Assembly (NCBI RefSeq): GCF_001975225.1 | Contig: NZ_CP019445.1 | Location: forward strand, 2,976,001-3,040,000 | Direction: 5' to 3' | Source of the DNA: Kosakonia cowanii JCM 10956 = DSM 18146 | GTDB taxonomy: Bacteria > Pseudomonadota > Gammaproteobacteria > Enterobacterales > Enterobacteriaceae | DNA length: 64,000 nucleotides | In this document: positions 30,774 through 43,008 of the stretch, in pieces | Layout: the number at the start of each line of letters is the position of its first letter | How positions within the stretch are numbered: position 1 is the first letter of the stretch | The notes under the pieces: generated by a model | Seen by the model: only the letters and a program-made list of their open reading frames with translations | Databases searched by the model: none | What the model was told of the DNA's origin: nothing | Made by a program: the position numbers and the translations under genes

Positions 30774-31421
30774 ATGAAGTATCAACTCACCGCCATCGAG
30801 GCGCGGGTTATCGGCTGCCTGCTGGAGAAGCAGGTCACCACGCCGGAGCAGTATCCGCTTTCCATCAACGGCGTGGTGACGGCCTGTAATCAGAAAACCA
30901 ACCGCGAGCCGGTGATGAACCTGAGCGAGCAGGAGGTGCAACAGGTGCTTGATGAGCTGGTGAAGCGCCACTACCTGCGCACCGTCAGCGGTTTTGGCAA
31001 CCGGGTGACCAAATATGAGCAGCGCTTCTGCAACTCTGAATTTGGCGATCTGAAGTTAAGCCCGGCAGAGGTGGCGCTTATCGCCACGCTGTTGCTGCGC
31101 GGGCCGCAAACGCCGGGTGAACTGCGTGGCCGTGCGGAACGCATGCACCGTTTTTCTGATATGGCCGAGGTGGAAAACGCCCTTGAGCAACTGGCAAACC
31201 GTGAAGATGGCCCCTATGTGGTGCGCCTGCCGCGCGAGCCGGGCAAGCGCGAAAGCCGCTATATGCACCTCTTCAGTGGCGATATGCAGACGCTGATCAA
31301 TGTGGTCGAAGCCGTTGCGCCCTCCGAGCAGACCCTTGAGGCGCGCGTCGAGGCGCTGGAGAGTGAGGTCGTGGAACTGAAGCAGCGTCTCGATTCGCTG
31401 CTGGCACATTTAGGGGATTAA
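30774..31421 (+). CDS. yceH: YceH, DUF480 winged-helix protein
   Basis: A 215-residue protein with two tandem winged-helix domains ([16 protein letters not shown] and [16 protein letters not shown]) and a C-terminal coiled-coil tail ([15 protein letters not shown]). It is the same length as E. coli YceH. The DUF480 fold suggests nucleic acid binding, but no target is known. It lies between rimJ and mviM with gaps of 9 and 2 nt. Confidence 0.93.
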   Translation: MKYQLTAIEARVIGCLLEKQVTTPEQYPLSINGVVTACNQKTNREPVMNLSEQEVQQVLDELVKRHYLRTVSGFGNRVTKYEQRFCNSEFGDLKLSPAEVALIATLLLRGPQTPGELRGRAERMHRFSDMAEVENALEQLANREDGPYVVRLPREPGKRESRYMHLFSGDMQTLINVVEAVAPSEQTLEARVEALESEVVELKQRLDSLLAHLGD

Positions 31422-31423
31422 GC

Positions 31424-32347
31424 GTGGCGACATTACGGATTGGTGTAGTAGGGCTGGGCGGTATCGCGCAGAAAGCCTGGTTGCCGGTGCTGGGCGCGGC
31501 AACGGAGTGGACGCTGGCGGCGGCCTGGTCGCCAACGCGGGATAAAGCCCTGCGAGTGTGTGAAACCTGGCGCATCCCTTATGCAGATTCGCTGGCGTCG
31601 CTGGCGGCGCAGTGCGATGCGGTTTTCGTGCACACCTCAACCGCCTCGCACTATGCGGTGGTGAGCGAGCTGCTCAACCTTGGCGTGCACGTCTGCGTTG
31701 ATAAACCGCTGGCGGAAAACCTGAAAGATGCCGAGCGCTTAGTCGAGCTGGCGGCGCGCAAAAAGCTGACGCTGATGGTTGGCTTTAACCGCCGCTTCTC
31801 GCCGCTCTACCGCGAGTTGAAACAGCAGATGCCGCAGGCGGCGTCGCTGCGTATGGATAAGCACCGCGCCGACAGCGTCGGGCCGCACGACCTGCGCTTT
31901 ACGCTGCTTGATGACTACCTCCATGTGGTCGACACCGCGCTATGGCTGGCGGGCGGTCGTGTGCAGATCCAGAGCGGCACGCTGCAAACCACCGACGACG
32001 GCGCAATGCTCTATGCTGAGCACCACTTCAGCGCCGACACGCTGCACATCACTACCAGTATGCACCGGCGGGCGGGCAGCCAGCGCGAGTGGGTGCAGGC
32101 GGTGACCGATGGTGGGCTGGTGGATATTACTGATATGCGCGAGTGGCGCGAAGAGCGCGGGCAGGGGGTTATCGCGCGCCCAATCCCCGGCTGGCAGAGC
32201 GTGCTGGAGCAGCGCGGTTTTGCCGGTTGCGCGCGCCACTTTATCGAGTGTGTGCAAAATCAGATGGTTCCGGAAACGGCGGGCGAGCAGGCGATCCTTG
32301 CGCAGCGCGTGGTGGAGAAGCTCTGGCGCGAGGCGATGAGTGAATAA
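31424..32347 (+). CDS. mviM: MviM, Gfo/Idh/MocA family oxidoreductase
   Basis: A 307-residue NAD(P)-dependent oxidoreductase with a Rossmann domain (GVVGLGGIAQKAW), the family CVDKPLAEN motif with the catalytic Lys and a C-terminal alpha/beta domain. E. coli MviM has the same length; its substrate is unknown. GTG start at 31424, two nt after the yceH stop, suggesting coupling. The name came from a virulence link in Salmonella, now attributed to the neighbouring murJ. Confidence 0.92.
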   Translation: MATLRIGVVGLGGIAQKAWLPVLGAATEWTLAAAWSPTRDKALRVCETWRIPYADSLASLAAQCDAVFVHTSTASHYAVVSELLNLGVHVCVDKPLAENLKDAERLVELAARKKLTLMVGFNRRFSPLYRELKQQMPQAASLRMDKHRADSVGPHDLRFTLLDDYLHVVDTALWLAGGRVQIQSGTLQTTDDGAMLYAEHHFSADTLHITTSMHRRAGSQREWVQAVTDGGLVDITDMREWREERGQGVIARPIPGWQSVLEQRGFAGCARHFIECVQNQMVPETAGEQAILAQRVVEKLWREAMSE

Positions 32348-32396
32348 TGCGTCGTAACGCAGGCGATAGTAATTCGCTTTTTTCCCTGTAGACTAA

Positions 32397-33989
<1,593 letters not shown>

Positions 33990-33999
33990 AAAGCAACGC

Positions 34000-34024
34000 A
34001 AAAAGCCAGGGGGAGACCCCTGGC
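34000..34024 (-). terminator. Intrinsic terminator after flgN
   Basis: GCCAGGGG-loop-CCCCTGGC between the convergent murJ and flgN genes. Read on the minus strand it is followed by five T, so it mainly ends the flgAMN transcript and may also stop murJ transcription. Confidence 0.75.
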
Positions 34025-34058
34025 ATATTCACAACGGCGTAGTTACGCTATCGTCGAA

Positions 34059-34481
34059 TTAAATCGCAATCTTCTTGCCGCCGCGATTGGCGGATGAGGC
34101 ATAGCCATTCGCACCGTAGAGGCTCGGTTCCTGATGCGGTTTCAGGACTTCCAGTGCCTGCTGGTTGCGCGCGATTTGCCCCTCCAGCAGCCAGCCGTTG
34201 TGCTGGTTGAGGTCGCGTAAATGCTGCGTTTTCTGCGTGATGATCTGCCAGCGATTGGCAACATCGCCTGAGGCGTTTTGTTGCGTTTTCTGTTCGGCAC
34301 GACGCTGCTGCTCAAGGTAGTCCAGCGTCGCGAGCAAGGAGCTTTTCTCCTCCGTAATGCGCTGTAGCGCGCTGCCATTGAGATGGCCAACGGAAAGCTG
34401 TTTTTGCTCAGTATCCATCACGTCTTTCAGAGCGCTCAGGATAACTGTCATTTGATCAAGAATATCTGACAGTCGATTCAT
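34059..34481 (-). CDS. flgN: FlgN, export chaperone for FlgK and FlgL
   Basis: A 140-residue helical cytoplasmic protein (E. coli 138). It binds the C-termini of the hook-filament junction proteins FlgK and FlgL and delivers them to the flagellar export gate. Both client genes lie 9-11 kb away in this window. It starts 4 nt after flgM, and the two share the sigma-28 promoter upstream of flgM. Confidence 0.92.
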   Translation of the reverse strand: MNRLSDILDQMTVILSALKDVMDTEQKQLSVGHLNGSALQRITEEKSSLLATLDYLEQQRRAEQKTQQNASGDVANRWQIITQKTQHLRDLNQHNGWLLEGQIARNQQALEVLKPHQEPSLYGANGYASSANRGGKKIAI

Positions 34482-34485
34482 ACGG

Positions 34486-34779
34486 TTATTTACTCTGTAA
34501 GTAACTCTTCGCTTCGTTAATCAGGGCATCAGCAATTTTGCCGGTGTCCATTTTGAGTTCACCATTACGAATCGCGGTTTTCAGTTTTTCAACGCGTTCC
34601 ATATTGATGTCGTTAGCGCCCGCCTGCATCAGCCTGGTTTGGGAACCGCTGAGCGTGACGTTGGTGCTGTTTGCCGTCGCGGCAGTTTCCTGACGCGTTT
34701 TCTGCGTCTGGGTTTCGTTAGTCTCACGCTGTTGAACGGTGTTAACCGGCTTCAGGGAAGAGGTACGATCGATGCTCAT
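34486..34779 (-). CDS. flgM: FlgM, anti-sigma-28 factor
   Basis: A 97-residue protein, the family's usual size. The N-terminal half is Thr/Gln/Asn-rich and probably disordered; the C-terminal half (about residues 45-97) carries the sigma-28 binding helices. FlgM holds FliA inactive until the hook is complete and is then exported. It is read from flgA (class 2) and from its own sigma-28 promoter (class 3). Confidence 0.94.
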   Translation of the reverse strand: MSIDRTSSLKPVNTVQQRETNETQTQKTRQETAATANSTNVTLSGSQTRLMQAGANDINMERVEKLKTAIRNGELKMDTGKIADALINEAKSYLQSK

Positions 34780-34837
34780 AATGTTTCCTCATTGAGGTTC
34801 GCGGCGTTTCGGGCCAGATTTCTTCAGTCTTACTAAC

Positions 34838-34864
34838 TTATCGGCAGATAGCATTAGTTCTTTA
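34838..34864 (-). promoter_or_regulatory. Sigma-28 (FliA) promoter of flgMN
   Basis: Minus strand: TAAAGAAC, an 11-nt spacer, then GCCGATAA. The -10 element is a perfect sigma-28 match and the -35 a near match. It lies 59 nt ahead of the flgM start codon. Confidence 0.9.
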
Positions 34865-34870
34865 AGCAAT

Positions 34871-35530
34871 TTATAGGTTAATAAGAATATTCCCATCAGA
34901 ATTAACCGTGCCGCTAACTATCTGCCCTGAAGCCATGCGAACACGGGCATTTTGCGCCACTGCCGCATTGTTCATCGCCTGACCTTCGCTGTTCACACTA
35001 AAGCCATCTCCGGACGCCACAACCTGTACGCGCTGGCCGGCTTTAATCCGCCATGCCTGACGCACCATTGAGAGCTGAATTGCCTGACCCGGCGCCAGAT
35101 CGCGCAAACTTACCGCGTCCTGCGCCATGTTGATATCGAGCATGGTTCTCGGCGGCAACTGATCGAGGCGGCCGCGCTGTAACGCCACGCTCCCGGCCTG
35201 CAATGTCGCGCCGCGCGCAACAGGCTGCACCGCCACGACATAGTTACCGGTCGCCTGGACTTCGACCTGCACAAAGCGTTTCGTACCCGCGCAGTTCGCC
35301 ATCACATTCATATTGCCCCACAGCTTCGCGCCGCCCACCACGCTCAGGGTGGGCTGATCGCATGCCGGTAACTGGCTTTGCGGGGTGCGAATGTTTACCA
35401 CCACCTCATCGCTAAAGCCAGCCAGACGCTGGGCGAAAAGCGACGTCAGTTGCGCCTGCAGATCCGCTGCCTGAGAAAAGGGGCTTAATAACAATAAGAT
35501 TGCGGCTACACCGCCTTTCAACGTCTTCAT
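34871..35530 (-). CDS. flgA: FlgA, P-ring assembly chaperone
   Basis: A 219-residue exported protein (E. coli 219) with a signal peptide ending at FSQAA. Its C-terminal SAF/antifreeze-like domain (VAVQPVARGATLQAG, QVVASGDGFSVNSEGQAMN) is characteristic. It acts in the periplasm to help FlgI form the P ring. It is divergent from flgB and heads the flgAMN transcript. Confidence 0.94.
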   Translation of the reverse strand: MKTLKGGVAAILLLLSPFSQAADLQAQLTSLFAQRLAGFSDEVVVNIRTPQSQLPACDQPTLSVVGGAKLWGNMNVMANCAGTKRFVQVEVQATGNYVVAVQPVARGATLQAGSVALQRGRLDQLPPRTMLDINMAQDAVSLRDLAPGQAIQLSMVRQAWRIKAGQRVQVVASGDGFSVNSEGQAMNNAAVAQNARVRMASGQIVSGTVNSDGNILINL

Positions 35531-35687
35531 CGCAAAACATGCCTGTTGAACCAGATGAGGAGATTTTAACCGCTTTGCAAATCTATCAACGCAAAAAATA
35601 GCGACGCATTTTGCCCTTATTCCAACGATAAGTTTGCAAGGGGCGATTTAAGCTGTTGGCTAAATAATTGTCATCAGTGAGGGAGCC
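35531..35687. promoter_or_regulatory. Divergent flgA / flgB class 2 promoter region
   Basis: A 157-nt gap between flgA and flgB. It contains AAAAAATAGCG (near 35596) and CGATAAGTTTGC (near 35627), which resemble opposed FlhDC half-sites, as expected for class 2 flagellar promoters. The exact box spacing could not be confirmed by eye. Confidence 0.5.
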
Positions 35688-36104
35688 ATGCTCGATAAAC
35701 TTGATGCCGCACTGCGCTTTCAACAGGAAGCGCTGAACCTGAGCGCCCAGCGCCAGGAGATTCTGGCAGCAAATATTGCTAACGCCGACACCCCAGGGTT
35801 TCAGGCGCGCGATATGGATTTTTCCAGTGAATTAAAAAAAGTGATGGAGCGCGGTCGGGCTGAAGGCAGCGGTGTATCGCTGGCGCTCACCTCTTCGCGC
35901 CACATTCCGGCGCAGGCGATGACCGGCCCGTCTACCGATCTGCTTTATCGCATTCCCGATCAACCATCGCTGGATGGCAACACCGTCGATATGGATCGTG
36001 AACGTACCCAGTTCGCCGACAACAGCGTCAAATACCAGACCGGGTTGACCGTGCTGGGCGGGCAGATCAAAAGCATGATGAGTGTTCTGCAACAGGGGAA
36101 CTAA
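35688..36104 (+). CDS. flgB: FlgB, flagellar proximal rod protein
   Basis: A 138-residue protein, the usual size, with the N-terminal rod-protein motif ([20 protein letters not shown]). It forms the base of the rod together with FlgC, FlgF and FliE. The ATG at 35688 has a GAGGGAG site. First gene of the long flg operon on this strand. Confidence 0.95.
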   Translation: MLDKLDAALRFQQEALNLSAQRQEILAANIANADTPGFQARDMDFSSELKKVMERGRAEGSGVSLALTSSRHIPAQAMTGPSTDLLYRIPDQPSLDGNTVDMDRERTQFADNSVKYQTGLTVLGGQIKSMMSVLQQGN

Positions 36105-36108
36105 TTAA

Positions 36109-36513
36109 ATGGCATTACTGAATATCTTTGATGTCGCAGGCTCCGCGCTGACCGCACAGTCCAAACGTATGAACGTCGCCGCCAGTAACCTGGCGAACGC
36201 CGACAGCGTAACCGGACCCGACGGTCAGCCGTATCGCGCTAAACAGGTTGTCTTTCAGGTCGATGCAGCACCGGGCCAGGCAACGGGCGGCGTAAAAGTG
36301 GCGGATGTGATTGAAAGCCAGGCGCCGGACAAGCTGGTGTATGAACCTGGTAACCCGCTGGCAGATGCAAGCGGCTACGTAAAAATGCCTAACGTCGATG
36401 TCGTGGGCGAAATGGTTAACAGCATGTCCGCGTCGCGCAGCTACCAGGCGAACGTTGAAGTGCTGAACACCGTGAAGAGCATGATGCTCAAAACGCTCAC
36501 TCTCGGTCAGTAA
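36109..36513 (+). CDS. flgC: FlgC, flagellar proximal rod protein
   Basis: A 134-residue rod protein, the same size as in E. coli. The N-terminal heptad motif [18 protein letters not shown] and the C-terminal [20 protein letters not shown] segment form the D0 coiled coil typical of axial proteins. It starts 4 nt after flgB and is exported by the flagellar type III system without a signal peptide. Confidence 0.95.
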   Translation: MALLNIFDVAGSALTAQSKRMNVAASNLANADSVTGPDGQPYRAKQVVFQVDAAPGQATGGVKVADVIESQAPDKLVYEPGNPLADASGYVKMPNVDVVGEMVNSMSASRSYQANVEVLNTVKSMMLKTLTLGQ

Positions 36514-36524
36514 AGGGGCCCCGT

Positions 36525-37211
36525 ATGTCTATCAGCGTAAATATTAACGACCCGATTAACAACGGCGTCTCGACGTCCAGCAAAACGTCCGGTACCACGG
36601 CTACCGGCACTAACAGCGCATCCGACCTTCAGGGCAGCTTTTTGACGCTGCTGGTTGCGCAGTTAAAGAACCAGGATCCCACCAACCCGCTGCAGAACAA
36701 CGAGCTGACCACGCAGCTGGCGCAGATCAGCACCGTAAGCGGGATTGAGAAACTGAATACCACCCTCGGCTCCATCTCCGGACAGCTTGATAACAATCAG
36801 TCGCTGCAGGCGAGCACCCTGATTGGTCACGGCGTGATGATCCCGGGACAGACCGTGCTGGTGGGCAAAGGAACATCCACGCCGTTTGGCGTAGAACTGA
36901 CGCAGACTGCCGACAAAGTGACCGCCATCGTGAGCGATAAGAGCGGTACGCCGGTACGGACTATTGAACTCGGCGGTCTGAAAGCTGGCGTCCACACCTT
37001 TAGTTGGGACGGCAAAATGACAGATGGCAGCGTAGCACCGGATAACTCATATACGGTATCTATCGCGGCCAGCTCCGGCACAACGCAGCTGGTTGCACAA
37101 CCGCTGCAGTTTGCGCTGGTACAGGGTGTCACCCGCGGCGACAAGGGAAGCACACTGGATTTAGGTACTTACGGAAGTACCACACTCGACGAAGTACGAC
37201 AGATTATTTAA
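36525..37211 (+). CDS. flgD: FlgD, hook-capping scaffold protein
   Basis: A 228-residue protein (E. coli 231). The N-terminal segment FLTLLVAQLKNQDPTNPLQNNE is the conserved capping region; the C-terminal part has the FlgD Tudor/Ig-like domain (LGGLKAGVHTFSWDGKMTDGS). It caps the growing hook and is released when FlgK joins. It sits in the flg operon 11 nt after flgC. Confidence 0.95.
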   Translation: MSISVNINDPINNGVSTSSKTSGTTATGTNSASDLQGSFLTLLVAQLKNQDPTNPLQNNELTTQLAQISTVSGIEKLNTTLGSISGQLDNNQSLQASTLIGHGVMIPGQTVLVGKGTSTPFGVELTQTADKVTAIVSDKSGTPVRTIELGGLKAGVHTFSWDGKMTDGSVAPDNSYTVSIAASSGTTQLVAQPLQFALVQGVTRGDKGSTLDLGTYGSTTLDEVRQII

Positions 37212-37238
37212 AGCCTTCATACTTATCAGGAGTAAGTC

Positions 37239-38516
37239 ATGGCCTTTTCACAAGCGGTCAGCGGCCTGAATGCTGCGGCCACCAACCTCGATGTCATTGG
37301 TAACAACATTGCCAACTCCGCCACCTATGGCTTTAAATCCGGATCTGCGTCCTTCGCCGATATGTTTGCCGGTTCTAAAGTAGGTCTCGGCGTTAAAGTG
37401 GCAGGTATTACTCAGGACTTCGCTGACGGCACCACCACCAACACCGGTCGTGGCCTCGACGTCGCGCTGAGCGGCAACGGTTTCTTCCGTGTGACCGACA
37501 GCAACGGTTCTGTTTACTACAGCCGTAACGGTCAGTTCAAACTCGACGAAAACCGCAACCTGGTTAACATGCAGGGTATGCAGGTGACCGGTTTCCCGGT
37601 AGCCGGCACCCCGCCTGCGGTGCAGAGCGGCGCGAACCCGTCTGCCATCACCATCCCTAACACCCTGATGGCGGCGAAAGCCACCACCACGGCGGCGATG
37701 CAGATGAACCTGAACTCAACGGACTCCACCCCGACGGTTAGCCCGTTCGATCCGACGAACTCAGACTCTTATAACAAAAAAGGCACTGTCACCACCTATG
37801 ACAGCCTGGGTAACTCCCACGCCGTTGACGTTTACTACGTTAAAAACAGCGCCAACAAATGGGATGTCTACACCCAGGACTCCAGCGTAGCGGGCTCTTC
37901 TTACCAGAAAGCCGCGCAGATGACCTTTACCAGCAACGGTACGCTCTCTGCGGTCAACAACTACACCGAAGCCTCTCCGGCGACCTCTCCGCGTACCTGG
38001 AACCTGTCGGCGACCGCTAACGCTCAGCCGCAGATCAACATCGGTCTGGCCAGCCTGAACGGCTCTGCCGCCAGCACCTTCAGCCTGAGCTTCCTGAACT
38101 CAATGCAGCAGAACACCGGCACCAGCGGTGTGGTGGCTATCAACCAGAACGGTTACGCGCCGGGTTCACTGGTGAGCTACGCCATTAACGATGACGGCAC
38201 CGTTGTCGGTAGCTACTCCAACGAACAGTCGCAGCTGCTGGGTCAGATCGTGCTGGCGAACTTCGCCAACAACGAAGGCCTGCAGTCTCAGGGTGACAAC
38301 GTTTGGTCTGCTACCAACTCCTCTGGTGTTGCGCTGCTCGGCACCGCCGGCACCGGTAACTTCGGCAAGCTGACCAACGGCGCGCTGGAAGCTTCAAACG
38401 TGGATCTGAGTAAAGAACTGGTCAACATGATCGTCGCGCAGCGTAACTATCAGTCGAACGCGCAGACCATCAAAACCCAGGATCAGATCCTTAACACGCT
38501 GGTTAACCTGCGTTAA
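37239..38516 (+). CDS. flgE: FlgE, flagellar hook protein
   Basis: A 425-residue hook subunit, somewhat longer than the E. coli protein (402). The terminal D0 regions (SQAVSGLNAAATNLDVIGNNIANS and VNMIVAQRNYQSNAQTIKTQDQ) are strongly conserved, while the central, surface-exposed part is rich in Ser, Thr, Asn and Ala and accounts for the extra length. It polymerises beneath the FlgD cap. Confidence 0.95.
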   Translation: MAFSQAVSGLNAAATNLDVIGNNIANSATYGFKSGSASFADMFAGSKVGLGVKVAGITQDFADGTTTNTGRGLDVALSGNGFFRVTDSNGSVYYSRNGQFKLDENRNLVNMQGMQVTGFPVAGTPPAVQSGANPSAITIPNTLMAAKATTTAAMQMNLNSTDSTPTVSPFDPTNSDSYNKKGTVTTYDSLGNSHAVDVYYVKNSANKWDVYTQDSSVAGSSYQKAAQMTFTSNGTLSAVNNYTEASPATSPRTWNLSATANAQPQINIGLASLNGSAASTFSLSFLNSMQQNTGTSGVVAINQNGYAPGSLVSYAINDDGTVVGSYSNEQSQLLGQIVLANFANNEGLQSQGDNVWSATNSSGVALLGTAGTGNFGKLTNGALEASNVDLSKELVNMIVAQRNYQSNAQTIKTQDQILNTLVNLR

Positions 38517-38536
38517 TCGACTGACGGGACGGCTTA

Positions 38537-39292
38537 ATGGATCACGCAATATATACCGCGATGGGCGCAGCCAGCCAGACGCTGAATCAGCAGGCTGTCA
38601 CCGCCAGCAACCTCGCGAATGCTTCCACACCGGGCTTTCGCGCCCAGCTGAACGCGCTGCGCGCGGTGCCGGTAGAAGGGCTTTCCCTGCCTACCCGCAC
38701 GCTGGTGGTGGCCTCCACGCCTGGCGCCGATATGACGCCGGGTCAACTGGACTACACCTCACGCCCGCTTGACGTGGCGTTGCAGCAGGATGGTTGGCTG
38801 GCAGTGCAAACGGCGGACGGCTCGGAAGGTTACACCCGTAACGGCAATATCCAGGTGAGCCCGACCGGTCAGTTGACGATTCAGGGCCATCCAGTGATTG
38901 GCGAAGGCGGTCCGATCGCCGTACCGGAAGGGGCGCAGGTCACTATCGCCGCTGACGGTACGATTTCGGCGCTCAACCCTGGCGACGCGGCGAATACCAT
39001 CGCGCCTGTCGGCAAGCTGAAGCTGGTAAAAGCAGAACCGCGCGAAATAGTGCGCGGTGATGACGGTCTTTTCCGTCTGAGCCAGAGCGCGCAGGCGACC
39101 CGTGGCGCAACGTTGCAGCCTGACCCCTCCATTCGCGTGCAGTCTGGCGTACTGGAAGGCAGTAACGTGAAACCGGTCGAGTCGATGACCGATATGATCG
39201 CCAGCGCGCGCCGTTTCGAAATGCAGATGAAGATCATCAGCAGCGTCGATGAAAACGAGCAGCGTGCTAACCAATTGCTGTCAATGAGCTAA
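38537..39292 (+). CDS. flgF: FlgF, flagellar proximal rod protein
   Basis: A 251-residue protein of the rod-hook family, the same size as in E. coli. The N-terminal TASNLANASTPGFRAQLNA motif and the C-terminal RRFEMQMKIISS helix are conserved. The central domain shares the FlgE/FlgF/FlgG TRNGNIQVSPTGQL pattern. It lies 20 nt downstream of flgE. Confidence 0.95.
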   Translation: MDHAIYTAMGAASQTLNQQAVTASNLANASTPGFRAQLNALRAVPVEGLSLPTRTLVVASTPGADMTPGQLDYTSRPLDVALQQDGWLAVQTADGSEGYTRNGNIQVSPTGQLTIQGHPVIGEGGPIAVPEGAQVTIAADGTISALNPGDAANTIAPVGKLKLVKAEPREIVRGDDGLFRLSQSAQATRGATLQPDPSIRVQSGVLEGSNVKPVESMTDMIASARRFEMQMKIISSVDENEQRANQLLSMS

Positions 39293-39295
39293 TAA

Positions 39296-40090
<795 letters not shown>

Positions 40091-40097
40091 GGCGTTA

Positions 40098-40123
40098 TCC
40101 GGTGCGGTAACCGCCGCACCGGA
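40098..40123 (+). other. Hairpin between flgG and flgH
   Basis: TCCGGTGCGG and its exact complement surround a 6-nt loop (TAACCG), eight nt after the flgG stop. No T-run follows, so it is more likely an mRNA stability or processing element, or a partial attenuator, inside the operon than a full terminator. Confidence 0.6.
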
Positions 40124-40147
40124 ACCCTGATCTCGAAGATGAATGCA

Positions 40148-40846
40148 ATGCAAAAATACGCCGTCCGCAGCTACCCGATAATGGCTTTAGTGGCATTAAC
40201 CCTGACCGGGTGTGCCTGGGTCCCTTCTACACCACTGGTGCAGGGGGCAACGACAGCTCAACCGATGCCCGGTCCCATTCCGGTCGTCAATGGCTCGATT
40301 TATCAGACCGCGCAGCCGATTAACTACGGCTATCAGCCGCTGTTTGAAGATCGTCGTCCGCGCAACATTGGCGATACGCTGACTATCGTACTGCAGGAAA
40401 ACGTGAGCGCCAGTAAGAGCTCGTCGGCCAACGCCAGTCGTGATGGCAAAGCCAGTTTTGGCGTAGACACCACACCGCGTTATCTCGAAGGTCTGTTTGG
40501 CAATGCTCGTGCCGATCTGGGTGCTTCGGGCAGCAACTCCTTCGGGGGCAAAGGCGGCGCCAACGCCAGTAACACCTTTAGCGGCACGTTGACCGTGACC
40601 GTCGATCAGGTGCTGATCAATGGCAATTTACATGTTGTGGGTGAAAAACAGATCGCCATCAACCAGGGCACTGAGTTCATCCGCTTCTCCGGTGTCGTGA
40701 ACCCACGCACCATCAGCGGCAGCAACAGCGTTCCTTCCACCCAGGTGGCGGACGCGCGCATCGAGTACGTCGGCAACGGCTACATCAACGAAGCGCAGAA
40801 TATGGGCTGGCTGCAGCGTTTCTTCCTTAACTTATCGCCGATGTAA
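40148..40846 (+). CDS. flgH: FlgH, flagellar L-ring lipoprotein
   Basis: A 232-residue outer-membrane lipoprotein, the same length as in E. coli when the ATG at 40148 is used (an ATG at 40139 would add three residues). The signal peptide ends in LTGC, followed by [13 protein letters not shown]. The [11 protein letters not shown] and [14 protein letters not shown] segments are conserved. It forms the L ring around the rod. Confidence 0.94.
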   Translation: MQKYAVRSYPIMALVALTLTGCAWVPSTPLVQGATTAQPMPGPIPVVNGSIYQTAQPINYGYQPLFEDRRPRNIGDTLTIVLQENVSASKSSSANASRDGKASFGVDTTPRYLEGLFGNARADLGASGSNSFGGKGGANASNTFSGTLTVTVDQVLINGNLHVVGEKQIAINQGTEFIRFSGVVNPRTISGSNSVPSTQVADARIEYVGNGYINEAQNMGWLQRFFLNLSPM

Positions 40847-40858
40847 CCGGGGTGAACA

Positions 40859-41956
40859 ATGTTTAAATATTTGACTGGTATGGTGTTAGTGCTGATGGCG
40901 ACCTTCGCCCAGGCTGACCGTATCCGGGATCTCACCAGTGTACAGGGCGTACGTGAAAACTCCTTAATTGGCTACGGGCTGGTGGTTGGCCTGGATGGGA
41001 CGGGCGACCAGACCACCCAGACGCCGTTTACTACCCAGACGCTGAACAACATGCTGTCGCAGATGGGTATTACCGTCCCGCAGGGCACCAACATGCAGCT
41101 GAAAAACGTGGCGGCAGTCATGGTCACGGCGCAGCTTCCGGCCTTTGGTCGCCAGGGGCAGACCATCGATGTGGTGGTCTCCTCAATGGGTAACGCCAAA
41201 AGCCTGCGCGGCGGTACGCTGCTGATGACCCCGCTGAAGGGCGTCGACAGCCAGGTCTATGCACTGGCGCAGGGCAACATCCTTGTTGGCGGCGCGGGTG
41301 CATCAGCCGGCGGCAGCAGCGTGCAGGTTAACCAGCTTAACGGCGGTCGCATTACCGGCGGCGCGGTAATTGAGCGTGAGTTGCCGAACCAGTTCGGTGC
41401 CACGAACAGCATCAACCTGCAGCTGAACCAGGAAGACTTCACCATGGCGCAGCAGATTGCTGACACCATCAACCGCGCACGCGGTTATGGCAGCGCCACC
41501 GCGCTGGATGGCCGTACCGTTCAGGTGCGCGTCTCCTCCGGCGGCAGCTCTCAGGTTCGTGCCCTGGCGGATATCCAGAATATGGAAGTCGGCACCACGC
41601 AGCAGGATGCGAAAGTGATTGTTAACTCGCGTACCGGCTCGGTGGTGATGAACCGCGAAGTGTCGCTGGATAGCTGTGCCATTGCGCAGGGTAACCTCTC
41701 GGTCACCGTCAACCAGCAGAACAACGTAAGCCAGCCGAATACGCCATTTGGCGGCGGCCAGACCGTGGTGACACCGCAAACGCAGATCGACCTGCGCCAG
41801 AGCGGCGGCTCGCTGCAGAGCGTACGCTCCAGCGCCAACCTCAACAGCGTCGTGCGTGCCCTTAACGCCCTGGGTGCCTCGCCAATGGAGCTGATGTCGA
41901 TTCTGCAGGCAATGCAGAGCGCCGGTTGCCTGCGTGCGAAACTGGAGATCATCTAA
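40859..41956 (+). CDS. flgI: FlgI, flagellar P-ring protein
   Basis: A 365-residue periplasmic protein (E. coli 365) with a signal peptide ending at FAQA, then [21 protein letters not shown]. It assembles into the P ring in the peptidoglycan layer, helped by FlgA. The last base of its stop codon is the first base of the flgJ ATG. Confidence 0.96.
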   Translation: MFKYLTGMVLVLMATFAQADRIRDLTSVQGVRENSLIGYGLVVGLDGTGDQTTQTPFTTQTLNNMLSQMGITVPQGTNMQLKNVAAVMVTAQLPAFGRQGQTIDVVVSSMGNAKSLRGGTLLMTPLKGVDSQVYALAQGNILVGGAGASAGGSSVQVNQLNGGRITGGAVIERELPNQFGATNSINLQLNQEDFTMAQQIADTINRARGYGSATALDGRTVQVRVSSGGSSQVRALADIQNMEVGTTQQDAKVIVNSRTGSVVMNREVSLDSCAIAQGNLSVTVNQQNNVSQPNTPFGGGQTVVTPQTQIDLRQSGGSLQSVRSSANLNSVVRALNALGASPMELMSILQAMQSAGCLRAKLEII

Positions 41957-42933
41957 TGTTGACCGACAGCCGAATGTTGACCAGCGCGGCATGGGACGCG
42001 CAATCGCTGAATGAACTGAAGTCAAAAGCCGGACAGGATCCGGCTGCCAACCTGCGCCCGGTGGCGCGCCAGGTGGAGGGGATGTTCGTGCAGATGATGC
42101 TGAAAAGCATGCGCGAAGCGTTACCGAAAGATGGGATTTTCAGCAGTGATTCAACGCGGCTGTATACCAGCATGTATGACCAGCAGATCGCTCAGCAGAT
42201 GACCGCCGGCAAAGGTCTCGGTCTCGCCGATATGATGGTGAAACAGATGACCGGCGATCAAGCGCCAGTCGATCCGGCTGACCAGATGCAGCAGGTGCCG
42301 ATGAAGTTCCCGCTGGAGACCGTCAACACCTATCAAAACCAGGCGCTGACACAGCTGGTGCGCAAAGCGATACCCAAAGTGCCCGATGCATCTGAAGTGG
42401 CTGACGCGGGTAACGATCAGCCGCTCTCCGGCGACAGCAAAGACTTCCTCGCCCAGCTTTCGCTCCCGGCGCGGCTGGCGAGCCAGCAGAGCGGCGTGCC
42501 GCACCACCTGATCCTCGCGCAGGCTGCGCTGGAATCCGGCTGGGGCCAGCGGCAGATCCCGCGTGAGAACGGCGAGCCGAGCTACAACATCTTCGGCGTG
42601 AAAGCGACCTCAAGCTGGAAAGGGCCGACCACCGAAATCACCACCACCGAGTATGAAAACGGTGAGGCGGTGAAAGTGAAAGCCAAATTCCGTGTGTATA
42701 GCTCTTACCTTGAAGCGCTCTCCGACTATGTCGGCATGTTGACGCGCAACAAACGTTACGCGGCGGTAACCACCGCGGCAACGGCGGAGCAGGGCGCACA
42801 GGCGCTGCAGAGCGCTGGTTACGCAACCGATCCGCACTATGCCCGTAAGCTGACCTCAATGATCCAGCAGCTTAAATCGATGGGTGAGAAAGTGAGCAAG
42901 GCGTACAGCACAGATACACAAAATCTGTTCTAA
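41956..42933 (+). CDS. flgJ: FlgJ, rod cap and peptidoglycan hydrolase
   Basis: A 325-residue two-domain protein (E. coli 313). The N-terminal part (PVARQVEGMFVQMMLKSMR) caps the growing rod. The C-terminal glucosaminidase domain (HHLILAQAALESGWG, with the catalytic Glu in ALESGWG) opens the cell wall. The linker, rich in Pro, Asp and Gln, is longer than in E. coli. The ATG at 41956 overlaps the flgI stop by one base. Confidence 0.95.
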   Translation: MLTDSRMLTSAAWDAQSLNELKSKAGQDPAANLRPVARQVEGMFVQMMLKSMREALPKDGIFSSDSTRLYTSMYDQQIAQQMTAGKGLGLADMMVKQMTGDQAPVDPADQMQQVPMKFPLETVNTYQNQALTQLVRKAIPKVPDASEVADAGNDQPLSGDSKDFLAQLSLPARLASQQSGVPHHLILAQAALESGWGQRQIPRENGEPSYNIFGVKATSSWKGPTTEITTTEYENGEAVKVKAKFRVYSSYLEALSDYVGMLTRNKRYAAVTTAATAEQGAQALQSAGYATDPHYARKLTSMIQQLKSMGEKVSKAYSTDTQNLF

Positions 42934-42939
42934 AACGTC

Positions 42940-42966
42940 TCAAGTTTCACTCAGGGTTGCCGATAA
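42940..42966 (+). promoter_or_regulatory. Sigma-28 (FliA) promoter of flgKL
   Basis: TCAAGTTT, an 11-nt spacer, then GCCGATAA, seven nt after the flgJ stop and 43 nt ahead of flgK. Near-perfect match to the sigma-28 consensus; flgKL is a known class 3 target as well as being reached from the flgB operon. Confidence 0.92.
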
Positions 42967-43008
42967 TCTTCAACAGGACTCATGTCTGAAAGTGTATAAG
43001 GAACCTCC

